This document shows positions 1-5,792 of a DNA stretch of 8,795 nt, one piece after another (within the stretch, counting starts at the first letter, position 1; every line of letters begins with the position of its first letter). The notes below the pieces were generated by a model, which worked only from the letters and a program-made list of their open reading frames with translations, was not told the DNA's origin and searched no databases. Both the position numbers and the translations under genes were made by a program. The DNA is taken from contig URVL01000086.1 of the NCBI GenBank assembly GCA_900551265.1, forward strand, positions 1 to 8,795, given 5' to 3'. The stretch comes from an uncultured Eubacteriales bacterium (GTDB lineage: Bacteria > Bacillota > Clostridia > Oscillospirales > QAMX01).

Positions 1-127
1 CCTGCGTAATTTCCTCAAAGGCAGGAATCAATTCATCCGGCAAATACGCGCCGCCGTAAGGGCCAAAACGCCCTGCGGAATCGGGTTGTTCTTTCAGATA
101 ATTTTCAAAGCTTGCATACTTGTTCAT
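1..127 (-). CDS. trpB: Tryptophan synthase beta subunit, N-terminal fragment (runs off the window)
   Basis: Only the first 42 codons are visible, because the gene continues past base 1. The start ATG is at 127-125, with an AGGAG ribosome-binding site (136-140) 8 nt upstream. The peptide begins [19 protein letters not shown] and continues [20 protein letters not shown]. The F-G-x-[YF]-G-G-x-[YF]-[LV]-P-[DE] pattern followed by L-x-P-A-[FL]-E-E is the conserved N-terminus of TrpB. TrpB is the PLP enzyme that condenses indole with serine to make tryptophan in the cytoplasm. The active-site lysine region lies outside the window. The Trp-specific T-box leader directly upstream supports the assignment independently. 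The gene directly follows the leader, so trpB is the first gene of its transcript rather than lying behind trpE as in a classical trp operon. It could be a stand-alone trpB paralogue. Confidence 0.78.
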   Translation of the reverse strand, partial: MNKYASFENYLKEQPDSAGRFGPYGGAYLPDELIPAFEEITQ

Positions 128-177
128 CGTTCTTTCTCCTTTTCGAAGCAGTCATATGAATGGACGGATAGATATGC

Positions 178-208
178 AAAAACCCCCGTCCTTTCTTCAA
201 GGACGGGG
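178..208 (-). terminator. T-box-controlled intrinsic terminator before trpB
   Basis: On the minus strand there is a 10-bp stem (CCCCGTCCTT / AAGGACGGGG), a GAAGA loop, then G and TTTTT. The 5' arm overlaps the 3' half of the T-box antiterminator, so the two structures are mutually exclusive. This is the expected tRNA-controlled attenuation point. Confidence 0.93.
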
Positions 209-434
209 ATCTAATACCCGCGGTGCCACCTTGATTCACGGCTGTGCCGTACCCTTCATGAGATGCCATCACATCTCCGGCGCTTAACGCGCGCCTCACG
301 TCAACGGATACTCGGCCAAACGCCTTTCACCGTGCGCTCCATGGTCCATTTACCGGCCCGCCTGCCGCAGGGTTCTCAGCCTCTCCCCACTCTCTGTGCG
401 CCGCATCTGCCGTGTTATCTCCACATCAACACTT
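178..434 (-). promoter_or_regulatory. T-box leader, tryptophan-specific (tRNA-Trp sensing)
   Basis: The minus-strand leader runs from about 434 to the terminator at 178. It carries the T-box AGGTGGCACCGCGG at 218-231. The bulge UGGC is complementary to GCCA, the acceptor end of a tRNA with discriminator G73, as in bacterial tRNA-Trp. Stem I contains an AGAGAG...GGCTGAGAACC block (about 372-395) typical of the AG-bulge and distal region. The specifier loop GGTAAATGGACC carries a UGG (Trp) codon at 346-348. A stem III-like hairpin (GAGATG/CATCTC) lies around 263-278. The antiterminator can form by pairing CAAGG with CCTTG and GCGGG with CCCGT on either side of the 7-nt UGGCACC bulge. This competes with the terminator. 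Uncharged tRNA-Trp is expected to turn on trpB. Stem I pairing was read by eye and not folded. Confidence 0.93.
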
Positions 435-440
435 TATTTT

Positions 441-470
441 ATTATAACACCTGACAGCCTCTGCTGTCAA
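441..470 (-). promoter_or_regulatory. Sigma-A-type promoter for the T-box/trpB transcript
   Basis: A perfect TTGACA (-35, at 465-470) and a perfect TATAAT (-10, at 441-446) on the minus strand are separated by 18 bp. Transcription would begin near 434, just upstream of the T-box stem I. An inverted repeat, TGACAGC-AGAG-GCTGTCA, covers most of the -35 box and the spacer and could be an operator. Confidence 0.85.
452..469. repeat. Perfect 7-bp inverted repeat overlapping the trpB promoter -35 box
   Basis: The minus strand reads TGACAGC-AGAG-GCTGTCA: two perfect 7-nt arms and a 4-nt centre. It lies inside the promoter, between and including most of the -35 hexamer. It is not followed by a T-run, so it is a poor terminator for the upstream polysaccharide operon. 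It may be a repressor site or coincidence. Confidence 0.6.
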
Positions 471-502
471 GCTTATTTCCGGTGCGGTAATTTTGGGTGT
501 AT

Positions 503-526
503 GATCAATCAACGGCTGAATTGATC
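503..526. repeat. 7-bp inverted repeat spanning the stop codon of the O-antigen ligase gene
   Basis: GATCAAT (503-509) and ATTGATC (520-526) are perfect complements around a 10-nt loop, with the TGA stop codon inside the 3' arm of the mRNA. No T-run follows on the minus strand, so it is not a standard terminator. It could stabilise the 3' end of the operon mRNA. Confidence 0.4.
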
Positions 527-2040
527 CTTTCACAGCGTTCCCGCCCGTCAACGCTGCGCAGCAGCGCCCAGGCCAAACCCATTACCGACCAGAATACAAG
601 CATTACGCGCGGATAAAACCAGATATATTCTACCATTTCGATGAAAAACATTCCGAATAAGGTTGAAAACATCGCTATCGCTGCATAGCGGAAACCTCTG
701 TTTTCACGTACTGCCGCAAGCAGCGTGTTTTTCAGCGTAGAGAGATACAGCGTTACAATCGACAGGAACCCAAAAAGCCCTGTTTCCAGCCAAATTTCCA
801 AATACATATTGTGCGCGTGTGTCGCAACACAAGCTTCGGGTACCATAAATTTTCGATAGGCGTCAAAAAAGTTGCTTGTGCCAAGTCCTCCGCCGGTCAG
901 CGGATCGGCGCCCAGTGCCTTTAAGGATGCCTCCCAAATATAAAGGCGGTAACCCATTGACGTGTCGTTCCCCGTAAAGAGCGACATAACGCGGTTGATG
1001 ATGCTGGTGGGCAAAAACGGGATTGCCATCACGGCCAAAATGATAAAAACGGGGATCAGCTTCAAGTTTGCAATTGCAACAAACGCTCCGACACTGAGCG
1101 CAAAAGATATCCAGGCGCCTCGAGAATATGTCAGCATCAGCGCCACCACCGGTAGGACAAAACTGAAGCCAATCAGTACCTTGGCAGCCTTTGATAACCG
1201 CTCCTCCGTCATAAACGCGACAAAGGAACACGGCGTTAGGAGCACCAGAATTTCCGCAAAGTTATTCGGGTTATAAAACGTTGCATAAGCCCGGCCGATC
1301 ATATCGGAATTGTTCGCCACGTCCGTATAGGAAGTATTGACAGCAATGCCATCCAGCGACTGCAAGAGCGAATATACGGATGTAAAAAACACCGCGGTAT
1401 ATAGAATCATAAAAACGCGCCGGAAATCCTGCATATCCCGTACCGAGCCGGCGAGCACCAACATGAAAATAAACGAGGTGACAAAATAGGAAAAGACGCG
1501 GATTGCCTCGGATACAAAAATGCCGCCAAATACCGCCAACGCGCTGATGCCCATAAAAAGATATAGCGAAACCGGCAAGGACGCACGTTTTTCCTCACGT
1601 GACGTTGCCTGCTGCACCAGGTATAATGCGCCAACGAAAAATGCCGCAATCAGCATATAACCGTTACTCCAGCGGCTGTCATCCACGCAAAGCATGACGG
1701 CCAAAAGCACTGCGCAGATATTGCAAATGCGTAAGCCGATTAACCAGTCCGCAAATTTTGTGAGGCAGCGAAACAGCCAGGCATGCGAAAACGCCCTATA
1801 AACTGCACGCACAACGGCAAGTAGCCACCCATATACAACCGACGCCGCATAACAGAGCACACTGCGATCCCGCATTGCACGGCACATATCAAACCGTGCA
1901 AAGAAAGGCTTGACTGCCATGACAATTACACTGCGGCGTCCAGCCTCGGCGATGCTGTGTCCGAGCTTCTCAAAACTGCCGGAAAGTGCGCCCAGGATAG
2001 CGCTGCGCCCGCAGGCGTCCCTGATTCCTTCGTAAATCAT
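505..2040 (-). CDS. O-antigen ligase / Wzy-type polymerase family membrane protein (Wzy_C)
   Basis: 511 aa. After a roughly 60-residue basic N-terminus there are about a dozen hydrophobic segments (roughly 62-82, 104-119, 127-143, 156-178, 183-199, 208-228, 262-278, 286-303, 309-344, 420-440, 452-472 and 477-495). The Wzy_C / O-antigen ligase signature is present: GRAYATFYNPNNFAEIL (249-265), TYSRGAW (304-310), the large extracytoplasmic loop with GGGLGTSNF (383-391), and THAHNMYLEIWLETGLFG (407-424). Members transfer or polymerise undecaprenyl-linked glycans at the outer face of the membrane. Whether this one is a ligase or a polymerase cannot be told from sequence. It is last in the operon, 6 nt after the DUF4330 stop. 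No clear Shine-Dalgarno precedes ATG 2040, so translation may be coupled to the upstream gene. An internal Met at residue 41 also lacks a site, so the longer start was kept. Confidence 0.85.
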   Translation of the reverse strand: MIYEGIRDACGRSAILGALSGSFEKLGHSIAEAGRRSVIVMAVKPFFARFDMCRAMRDRSVLCYAASVVYGWLLAVVRAVYRAFSHAWLFRCLTKFADWLIGLRICNICAVLLAVMLCVDDSRWSNGYMLIAAFFVGALYLVQQATSREEKRASLPVSLYLFMGISALAVFGGIFVSEAIRVFSYFVTSFIFMLVLAGSVRDMQDFRRVFMILYTAVFFTSVYSLLQSLDGIAVNTSYTDVANNSDMIGRAYATFYNPNNFAEILVLLTPCSFVAFMTEERLSKAAKVLIGFSFVLPVVALMLTYSRGAWISFALSVGAFVAIANLKLIPVFIILAVMAIPFLPTSIINRVMSLFTGNDTSMGYRLYIWEASLKALGADPLTGGGLGTSNFFDAYRKFMVPEACVATHAHNMYLEIWLETGLFGFLSIVTLYLSTLKNTLLAAVRENRGFRYAAIAMFSTLFGMFFIEMVEYIWFYPRVMLVFWSVMGLAWALLRSVDGRERCERINSAVD

Positions 2041-2046
2041 GGTACG

Positions 2047-2562
2047 TTAGCCCGTAATGGCTTTCGCCAGGTTTTCCGGAACCGTGGGATCGTCATACAC
2101 CAGATCACTGACGGCGCAACTAATTTTGGCAAATCCCGCACGAATTGCGAGTGTATGTCCCACAGAATACTCTACGCTCGACAGCTTAATCCCATAGGCG
2201 CTGGCCTCGCCGCTAACCCTGGTCGTCACAGTCACGGCCTTATAATCGTCCATGGGTGACACCGTTTGGATGCCCTGGTCGTTTGCCGACCAAAAGACAG
2301 AATCTTCCACCTGAAAATCTACAATCACACCCAAATAAACGTTACGATCCGCATCAATTACCGGTGCGCCGATATAGAGTTGCTCTGCAACGTAGTCCGG
2401 CACATCCGGTGCATAGAAAGAGAGCGTAACATCTTCATAAGCTACCGTGCTGCCCGAGGGCATAAGCTTATAGGCGACAAACGCCAGCACGGCGATTACA
2501 ACCAGAATGATCGCAGCGTCAAGCAGTGTAAAACGTCTTTTGGCCTGTTTTTTTTCATCCAT
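2047..2562 (-). CDS. DUF4330-like single-pass membrane protein, polysaccharide-operon accessory
   Basis: 171 aa. The start at 2562 was chosen because a perfect AGGAGG (2572-2577) lies 9 nt upstream. The in-frame ATG at 2571 abuts that site and is too close. Residues 1-12 are basic and cytoplasmic (MDEKKQAKRRFT). Residues 13-33 form one hydrophobic anchor. The remaining roughly 135 residues appear beta-rich and extracytoplasmic, with an IGAPVIDADRNVYLGVIVD segment (64-82). The short N-anchor plus the 'Y.DV...' and 'G..V.D......G.I.....' layout matches the DUF4330 family as I recall it. The biochemical function of that family is unknown to me. It sits between a GT4 glycosyltransferase and an O-antigen ligase with gaps of only 13 and 6 nt, so a role in surface glycan assembly is the natural inference. 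Family assignment is fairly confident; function is not. Confidence 0.75.
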   Translation of the reverse strand: MDEKKQAKRRFTLLDAAIILVVIAVLAFVAYKLMPSGSTVAYEDVTLSFYAPDVPDYVAEQLYIGAPVIDADRNVYLGVIVDFQVEDSVFWSANDQGIQTVSPMDDYKAVTVTTRVSGEASAYGIKLSSVEYSVGHTLAIRAGFAKISCAVSDLVYDDPTVPENLAKAITG

Positions 2563-2575
2563 GATTTTCATCCTC

Positions 2576-3667
2576 CTAGAGTTCAGTATAGGCTTCCATC
2601 GTTTTTTCAAACATAATTTCTTCCGAAAATTCTTTCCGTACGCGCAGGGCAGCCTGTTTTCCCATCCGGGAACGAAGGCCATCATCTGTCGCAAGCCTGT
2701 AAATGGCCTCTGCCATGGACTGCGCGTCGCCAAACGGTACCAGAAAGCCACAGTCGCTGTCCGGCGTAATGATCTCCGGGTTTCCGCCGACAGCCGTAAT
2801 CACCGCCGGTTTTTCCAGAGACATGGCCTCAGTGATGGCAAAACTCAGCGCCTCGCTGCGCGAGGTATTGATATAAATATCCGATGCGCACAAAATCGCA
2901 TCCGTATCTCGCCGGAATCCCGCCTGGATCAGGAAATCCGTAAGGCTCTCTTTGCGGAGCGTTTCGCTTACTTTGTCAAACTCACTCCCCGTACCCGCAA
3001 TCAGAAACCGCAAACCCGGCAAGCGTTCTTTTAAAATGCGCGCCACATCAAGCAACATGTCTATGCCCTTAACCGGTTCATACCGCGTCAGCGTTGTAAC
3101 AACCACGGCCTCCCGTGAAATCGCAAATTCACGCCTCACGCTTTCCCGCAGCGCGGCGGCGTCTTCTACCCGATCCGGCGCAACGCCGTTATGCACGACA
3201 CGAAGCCTGGCCGGACAGACGCCGTTGGCCGTCAATTGGGCCACCTGCGCTTCACAGACGCACAGGACCGCATGATTGTGCGGTGAAAAAAGGCGGTTAA
3301 CGGCACGCCATACGGCGTTGCAGGCAAACACAAGATGTACCGTCGTGACAACCCGAACAGCCGGCAAATGCCGGACCGCGAGAAGCGCAATACAGTTTTC
3401 GCGTGGATAGTGGGCATGAATTACATCGACACCACGGCTCCGGCAGAGTCCTGCCAATATTTTTGCCGCACGTAAATCCAGAATATTGCGCAATTCCACA
3501 CGGATCGTCTCCGCTCCGGCCGTTTCAGCGTCGCGGACGAGGGGACCATCTACATGATAGACCAAAAGGCAGCTGTGCCCGGATTCTATTTGCCTCCGTA
3601 TCAGCGTCAGGACATATTTTTCCGTGCCGCCGCTGCCTGCATAATTGATCAGGTGCAGGATCTTCAT
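2576..3667 (-). CDS. GT4 family (group 1) glycosyltransferase
   Basis: 363 aa, a normal length for GT-B glycosyltransferases. The N-terminal domain opens MKILHLINYAGSGGTEKYVL, with the glycine-rich acceptor-side loop (10-14). It contains VIHAHYPRE (82-90) and a HNGV element (159-162). The C-terminal donor domain has TRYEPVKGIDMLLDVARIL (194-212) with R195 and K200 expected to contact the nucleotide diphosphate, FLIAGTG (221-227), and the E-x7-E motif (E272...E280) in SEALSFAITEAM. No signal peptide or membrane segment is apparent, so it should be cytoplasmic and transfer a sugar to a lipid-linked or glycan acceptor; the sugar cannot be deduced. Start 3667 is preceded by GGAGG with 8-nt spacing. 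Upstream in-frame ATGs lie in or beyond the promoter. It is the first gene of the three-gene polysaccharide operon, and its TAG stop overlaps the Shine-Dalgarno of the next gene. Confidence 0.88.
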   Translation of the reverse strand: MKILHLINYAGSGGTEKYVLTLIRRQIESGHSCLLVYHVDGPLVRDAETAGAETIRVELRNILDLRAAKILAGLCRSRGVDVIHAHYPRENCIALLAVRHLPAVRVVTTVHLVFACNAVWRAVNRLFSPHNHAVLCVCEAQVAQLTANGVCPARLRVVHNGVAPDRVEDAAALRESVRREFAISREAVVVTTLTRYEPVKGIDMLLDVARILKERLPGLRFLIAGTGSEFDKVSETLRKESLTDFLIQAGFRRDTDAILCASDIYINTSRSEALSFAITEAMSLEKPAVITAVGGNPEIITPDSDCGFLVPFGDAQSMAEAIYRLATDDGLRSRMGKQAALRVRKEFSEEIMFEKTMEAYTEL

Positions 3668-3693
3668 CCGCGTCGCCTCCATTTCGAGTGATA

Positions 3694-3722
3694 AGTATAC
3701 CATATTATTCCCCCGGTTTAAA
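3694..3722 (-). promoter_or_regulatory. Predicted sigma-A-type promoter of the polysaccharide operon
   Basis: On the minus strand, TATACT (-10, at 3694-3699) lies 17 bp from TTTAAA (-35, at 3717-3722). The -10 matches consensus at 5 of 6 positions and the -35 at 4 of 6. The predicted start gives a short leader of about 20 nt before the glycosyltransferase ATG. Confidence 0.55.
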
Positions 3723-3742
3723 GGCCGAGATGTAAAATTAAT

Positions 3743-3774
3743 CTGAAAACAGCCTGGCAATGCCACTGTTTCAG
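3743..3774. repeat. Long imperfect inverted repeat upstream of the polysaccharide operon promoter
   Basis: The outer arms CTGAAAACAG and CTGTTTCAG pair over 9 bp with one bulged A. Inside them TGGC-AAT-GCCA forms a second 4-bp stem, offset by a CC bulge. It lies about 20 bp upstream of the operon -35 box. No T-run follows on either strand, so it does not look like a terminator. It may be an operator or a mobile-repeat remnant. Confidence 0.5.
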
Positions 3775-3932
3775 TATCATCCCATACTCTTTCAAGAAAA
3801 CAGACAAATTTCGTACGATTTCCAGCTATCGTAATTCTCCCGACAACGAACTTAAAAACTCAGATTTTGATAAATTTGTCATACATCATAAAATCCGGCA
3901 ATCACAAATTTTCATTTTTGGTTAAAAAGTTG

Positions 3933-3961
3933 TTGACAAGTCGTATAAAACAGCTTATAAT
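3933..3961 (+). promoter_or_regulatory. Consensus sigma-A promoter driving the c-di-AMP riboswitch RNA
   Basis: A perfect TTGACA (3933-3938) and a perfect TATAAT (3956-3961) have the optimal 17-bp spacing. A second overlapping TATAAT follows at 3961-3966. Initiation would be near 3968, only a few bases before the riboswitch P1 helix. This is one of the two strongest promoters in the window. Confidence 0.9.
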
Positions 3962-3974
3962 ATAATACAAGATA

Positions 3975-4094
3975 CGACGCTGAGTGCCTTAGGGCAACGG
4001 GAGAACCATTATTGGGGTGTATCCGTCTTCGGGCGGTAGGGTACCTTCTAGCCCAAACCCGGCAGCTAATCTCGTAAGCGTAGGAAGGAAACAG
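3975..4094 (+). ncRNA. c-di-AMP riboswitch aptamer (ydaO-yuaA class)
   Basis: The conserved ydaO blocks occur in order: CGCTGAG, ACGGGAGAACC, TTGGGGTG, GGTAGGGTACCTTCTAGCCC, AACCCGGCAGCTAAT, CTCGTAAGCG and AGGAAGGA. P1 pairs ACGCT (3977-3981) with AGCGT (4077-4081). A variable stem is capped by a UUCG tetraloop (CCGTC-TTCG-GGCGG, 4023-4036). The family pseudoknot can form between CCTTC (4044-4048) and GAAGG (4084-4088). The layout matches known bacterial c-di-AMP aptamers as I recall them. These bind two c-di-AMP molecules and usually turn off wall-hydrolase, potassium-transport or osmolyte genes. Here no convincing gene follows in the sense direction, which is the odd point. Identification as ydaO class is highly likely; the regulated target is unknown. 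Confidence 0.92.
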
Positions 4095-4126
4095 TGAGCG
4101 GCTAGATGAAGCGTTTGCTGTTGCTT

Positions 4127-4160
4127 TCAGCGTCCGTCTTACTGCGGGCGTTTTTGTTTT
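4127..4160 (+). terminator. Riboswitch expression-platform terminator
   Basis: The stem pairs CGTCCG (4131-4136) with CGGGCG (4145-4150), including one G-U pair. TTTTTGTTTT follows from 4151. The segment TCAGCGTC (4127-4134), which contains the start of the 5' arm, is perfectly complementary to GACGCTGA (3976-3983), which contains the 5' strand of P1. Ligand-stabilised P1 would therefore free the terminator, giving an OFF switch. Confidence 0.75.
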
Positions 4161-4246
4161 GTCCGCAGTTCCCTCTTTTTGTTTGCACTTCATCTTTTCA
4201 TGATTCTCCCCTTTCTCTTGGTGTCGTCAATTCGATACCGCAAGAA

Positions 4247-4288
4247 ACCGCCGTACCCTGCGTGGAACGGCGGTATTTTTTTATTTTT
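4247..4288 (+). terminator. Strong intrinsic terminator downstream of the riboswitch
   Basis: A perfect 8-bp stem, ACCGCCGT (4247-4254) and ACGGCGGT (4267-4274), encloses a 12-nt loop. TTTTTTTATTTTT follows. It would stop any transcript that escapes the riboswitch terminator. On the minus strand the same stem is followed by only TTTCTT, so it may weakly terminate the convergent flavodoxin transcript. Confidence 0.85.
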
Positions 4289-4289
4289 A

Positions 4290-4428
4290 CCGGGCGGTAG
4301 CAAAGAACCGTTGATATTTCCCCTGATCTCCTGTGGCAAGACAAATATTGTTCAAATAAAAATCAGAAGTTCTGTACAGCCTATCGGCCCGAGAAGTCTC
4401 AATGCGAATCAGCCTCCAAGCGCTGTTT
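4290..4428. other. Intergenic stretch with no recognisable element
   Basis: This is the last part of the 760-bp gap between 3668 and 4428. Beyond the promoters, riboswitch, terminators and inverted repeat listed separately, I see no supported coding region here. There are no signals on the plus strand and only an A/T-rich tail after the flavodoxin stop on the minus strand. Confidence 0.6.
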
Positions 4429-4905
4429 TTACAGCTCCAATTCGGCCAGCCAGCTTTGCAGCACATCTTTCGAAACGGAGCCGTTCAGCATTTTCCCTGG
4501 GAGCACTTTGCCGTTGCAGCTAGTCTTTAAAATATCCACTGTTTTTCCCATACCGCTGCCCCCGGACGTCGCAAAAGGAATAACCGTTTTTCCATGAAAA
4601 TCATAGCTTTCTAAAAAAGTCTGGACGATGGTCGGCGCAACATACCACCAGATTGGAAAGCCTACAAAAACCACATCATACGCGTCCATATTTGTCACTC
4701 GGTTCTGAATCTCCGGGCGCGACGACGGATCCTTCATTTCCAGGCTGCTCCTGCTTTGCTGATCTCTCCAGTTCAAGTCTGCATTCGTATACGGCACTTT
4801 CGGCTGAATTTCAAAAAGATCGGCGCTTGCCACATCTGCCAATTTCTTTGCAACTTTTGCCGTCACGCCACTAGCAGAAAAATAAGCCACTAAAATCTTA
4901 CTCAT
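4429..4905 (-). CDS. Flavodoxin (Flavodoxin_4-like)
   Basis: 158 aa, a typical short-chain flavodoxin length. ATG 4905 has an AGGAGGAAA ribosome-binding site a few bases upstream. Residues 3-9 form the first beta strand. YFSASGVTAKVAKKLAD (8-24) is the FMN phosphate-binding loop; it carries S-A-S-G-V-T where T/S-x-T-G-x-T is usual, so one consensus Thr is replaced by Ser. VVFVGFPIWWYVAPTIVQTF (78-97) and PFATSGGSGMGKT (110-122) are the flavin-ring loops, with WW (86-87) near the isoalloxazine. This is a soluble cytoplasmic one- or two-electron carrier or flavodoxin-fold quinone/oxidoreductase-type protein; the partner is unknown. It lies downstream of the TtcA-like gene on the same strand with no obvious separate promoter, so co-transcription is plausible. 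Confidence 0.88.
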   Translation of the reverse strand: MSKILVAYFSASGVTAKVAKKLADVASADLFEIQPKVPYTNADLNWRDQQSRSSLEMKDPSSRPEIQNRVTNMDAYDVVFVGFPIWWYVAPTIVQTFLESYDFHGKTVIPFATSGGSGMGKTVDILKTSCNGKVLPGKMLNGSVSKDVLQSWLAELEL

Positions 4906-4935
4906 GTCTATTTCCTCCTACTATATATTTTTTTG

Positions 4936-4983
4936 AAAACTGCCTGCTGTCTCCACAACAAACATGCCAAAACAAACAGTTTT
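4936..4983 (-). repeat. Nested inverted repeats in the flavodoxin leader
   Basis: The outer arms AAAACTG (4936-4942) and CAGTTTT (4977-4983) are perfect 7-nt complements. Inside them TGTTGT-GGAG-ACAGCA (minus strand, 4945-4960) forms a 6-bp stem with one G-U pair. The structure lies in the 114-nt gap between the TtcA-like stop and the flavodoxin start, just upstream of its ribosome-binding site. It may be a leader structure or a processing site. No known riboswitch class is recognised. Confidence 0.35.
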
Positions 4984-5019
4984 TTCTTCGCCTTTACGCC
5001 AGCGCATGTCCGGCAGATC

Positions 5020-5739
5020 CTATCTTTGCTTTTCCCACCCTGCAAGCGGCAGCCGCTGCATCGCGCCAAACAGACGCTCGGCAAGACCCGGTGCCTCGCG
5101 GTCAAGCGCATATAGCAACTCTTTCACATATTGGCGTTTGGTATTACCATTTGCAGGGCACGAATTTTCCACAATTGGAAGCGCCATAGAACGGGCACAG
5201 GCGCGAACAAGCTTTTCCGGCGCATAAAGCAACGGACGTATGACGGTGACATCCTTTCGGTCCAGATATGTCACCGGCATAAAGCACGAAATACGGCCCT
5301 CATAGATTTCCGACATCATCAATGTTTCCACAGCATCGTCGCGGTTATGTCCCAGTGCAATCACACGGCACCCATGCGCCAACGCCGCATCATGCAGCGC
5401 ACCGCGACGCATTTTCGCACAGAGGGAGCACGGATTTGACTCCTTGCGAATGTCAAAGATAATTTCCTTTAAATGCGTTTTTACAATCGAATGCGGCACG
5501 TCAATAGATTCACACAATTTGGAAACAGGTAAAAAATCCATGCCATCTATGCCAGGATCGATTGTTATGGCTTCCACGTCATATGGCACGGGATAAAAAC
5601 GCCGCATTGCAGCAAGTGCAGTCAGCAGCACAAGCGAATCTTTTCCACCGCTGACGCCAACTGCAATCCGGTCGCCCGGCTTTATCATTTCATAATCCTC
5701 ACAGCAGCGTCTGACGGGCGAAAGTATTTTTTGAAGCAT
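5020..5739 (-). CDS. TtcA-like PP-loop ATPase, tRNA 2-thiolation family
   Basis: 239 aa. The start at 5739 was chosen for AGGAGGAAG just upstream; a 13-residue in-frame extension has no such site. The PP-loop SGGKDS (30-35) binds ATP for adenylation of the target base. The [4Fe-4S]-binding cysteines of TtcA-type enzymes appear as C104 and C107 (NPCSLCAKMRRGAL) and C194 (ENSCPANGNTKR). ALGHNRDDAVETLMM (128-142) is the conserved family helix. In the group these features define, the cluster assists sulfur transfer to a tRNA base (s2C32 for TtcA). Close Gram-positive homologues are often annotated TtcA although their exact target is not settled for all clades. TilS is less likely because of the CxxC...C set. 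A flavodoxin follows on the same strand. Confidence 0.85.
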   Translation of the reverse strand: MLQKILSPVRRCCEDYEMIKPGDRIAVGVSGGKDSLVLLTALAAMRRFYPVPYDVEAITIDPGIDGMDFLPVSKLCESIDVPHSIVKTHLKEIIFDIRKESNPCSLCAKMRRGALHDAALAHGCRVIALGHNRDDAVETLMMSEIYEGRISCFMPVTYLDRKDVTVIRPLLYAPEKLVRACARSMALPIVENSCPANGNTKRQYVKELLYALDREAPGLAERLFGAMQRLPLAGWEKQR

Positions 5740-5792
5740 GCGGTACTTCCTCCTGTCTCTCCTTATAATTGCAGGCACGCCCTTTCTTTTTT

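Noticed and set aside
2563..2751. Longer start for the DUF4330-like gene
   Set aside because: The extension lies inside the glycosyltransferase coding region. AGGAGG is correctly spaced only for ATG 2562.
4106..4300. Open frame of 64 codons just after the riboswitch, starting MKRLLLLSASVLL and resembling a signal peptide
   Set aside because: It runs through both terminator hairpins and their T-runs, has no well-placed ribosome-binding site (GGAAGG is about 17 nt away and lies in the riboswitch pseudoknot), and the C-terminal part resembles no protein. Hydrophobicity is explained by the T-rich DNA. It remains the only candidate if the riboswitch does control a peptide.
4425..4445. Small GCTGT-AAAA-ACAGC hairpin at the flavodoxin stop codon as a terminator
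   Set aside because: Only 5 bp and followed by GCTTGGAGG, not a T-run.
4179..4523. Plus-strand open frame of 114 codons overlapping the flavodoxin 3' end
   Set aside because: It begins at a non-ATG codon without a ribosome-binding site, crosses the strong terminator at 4247-4288 and continues antisense to a clear flavodoxin.
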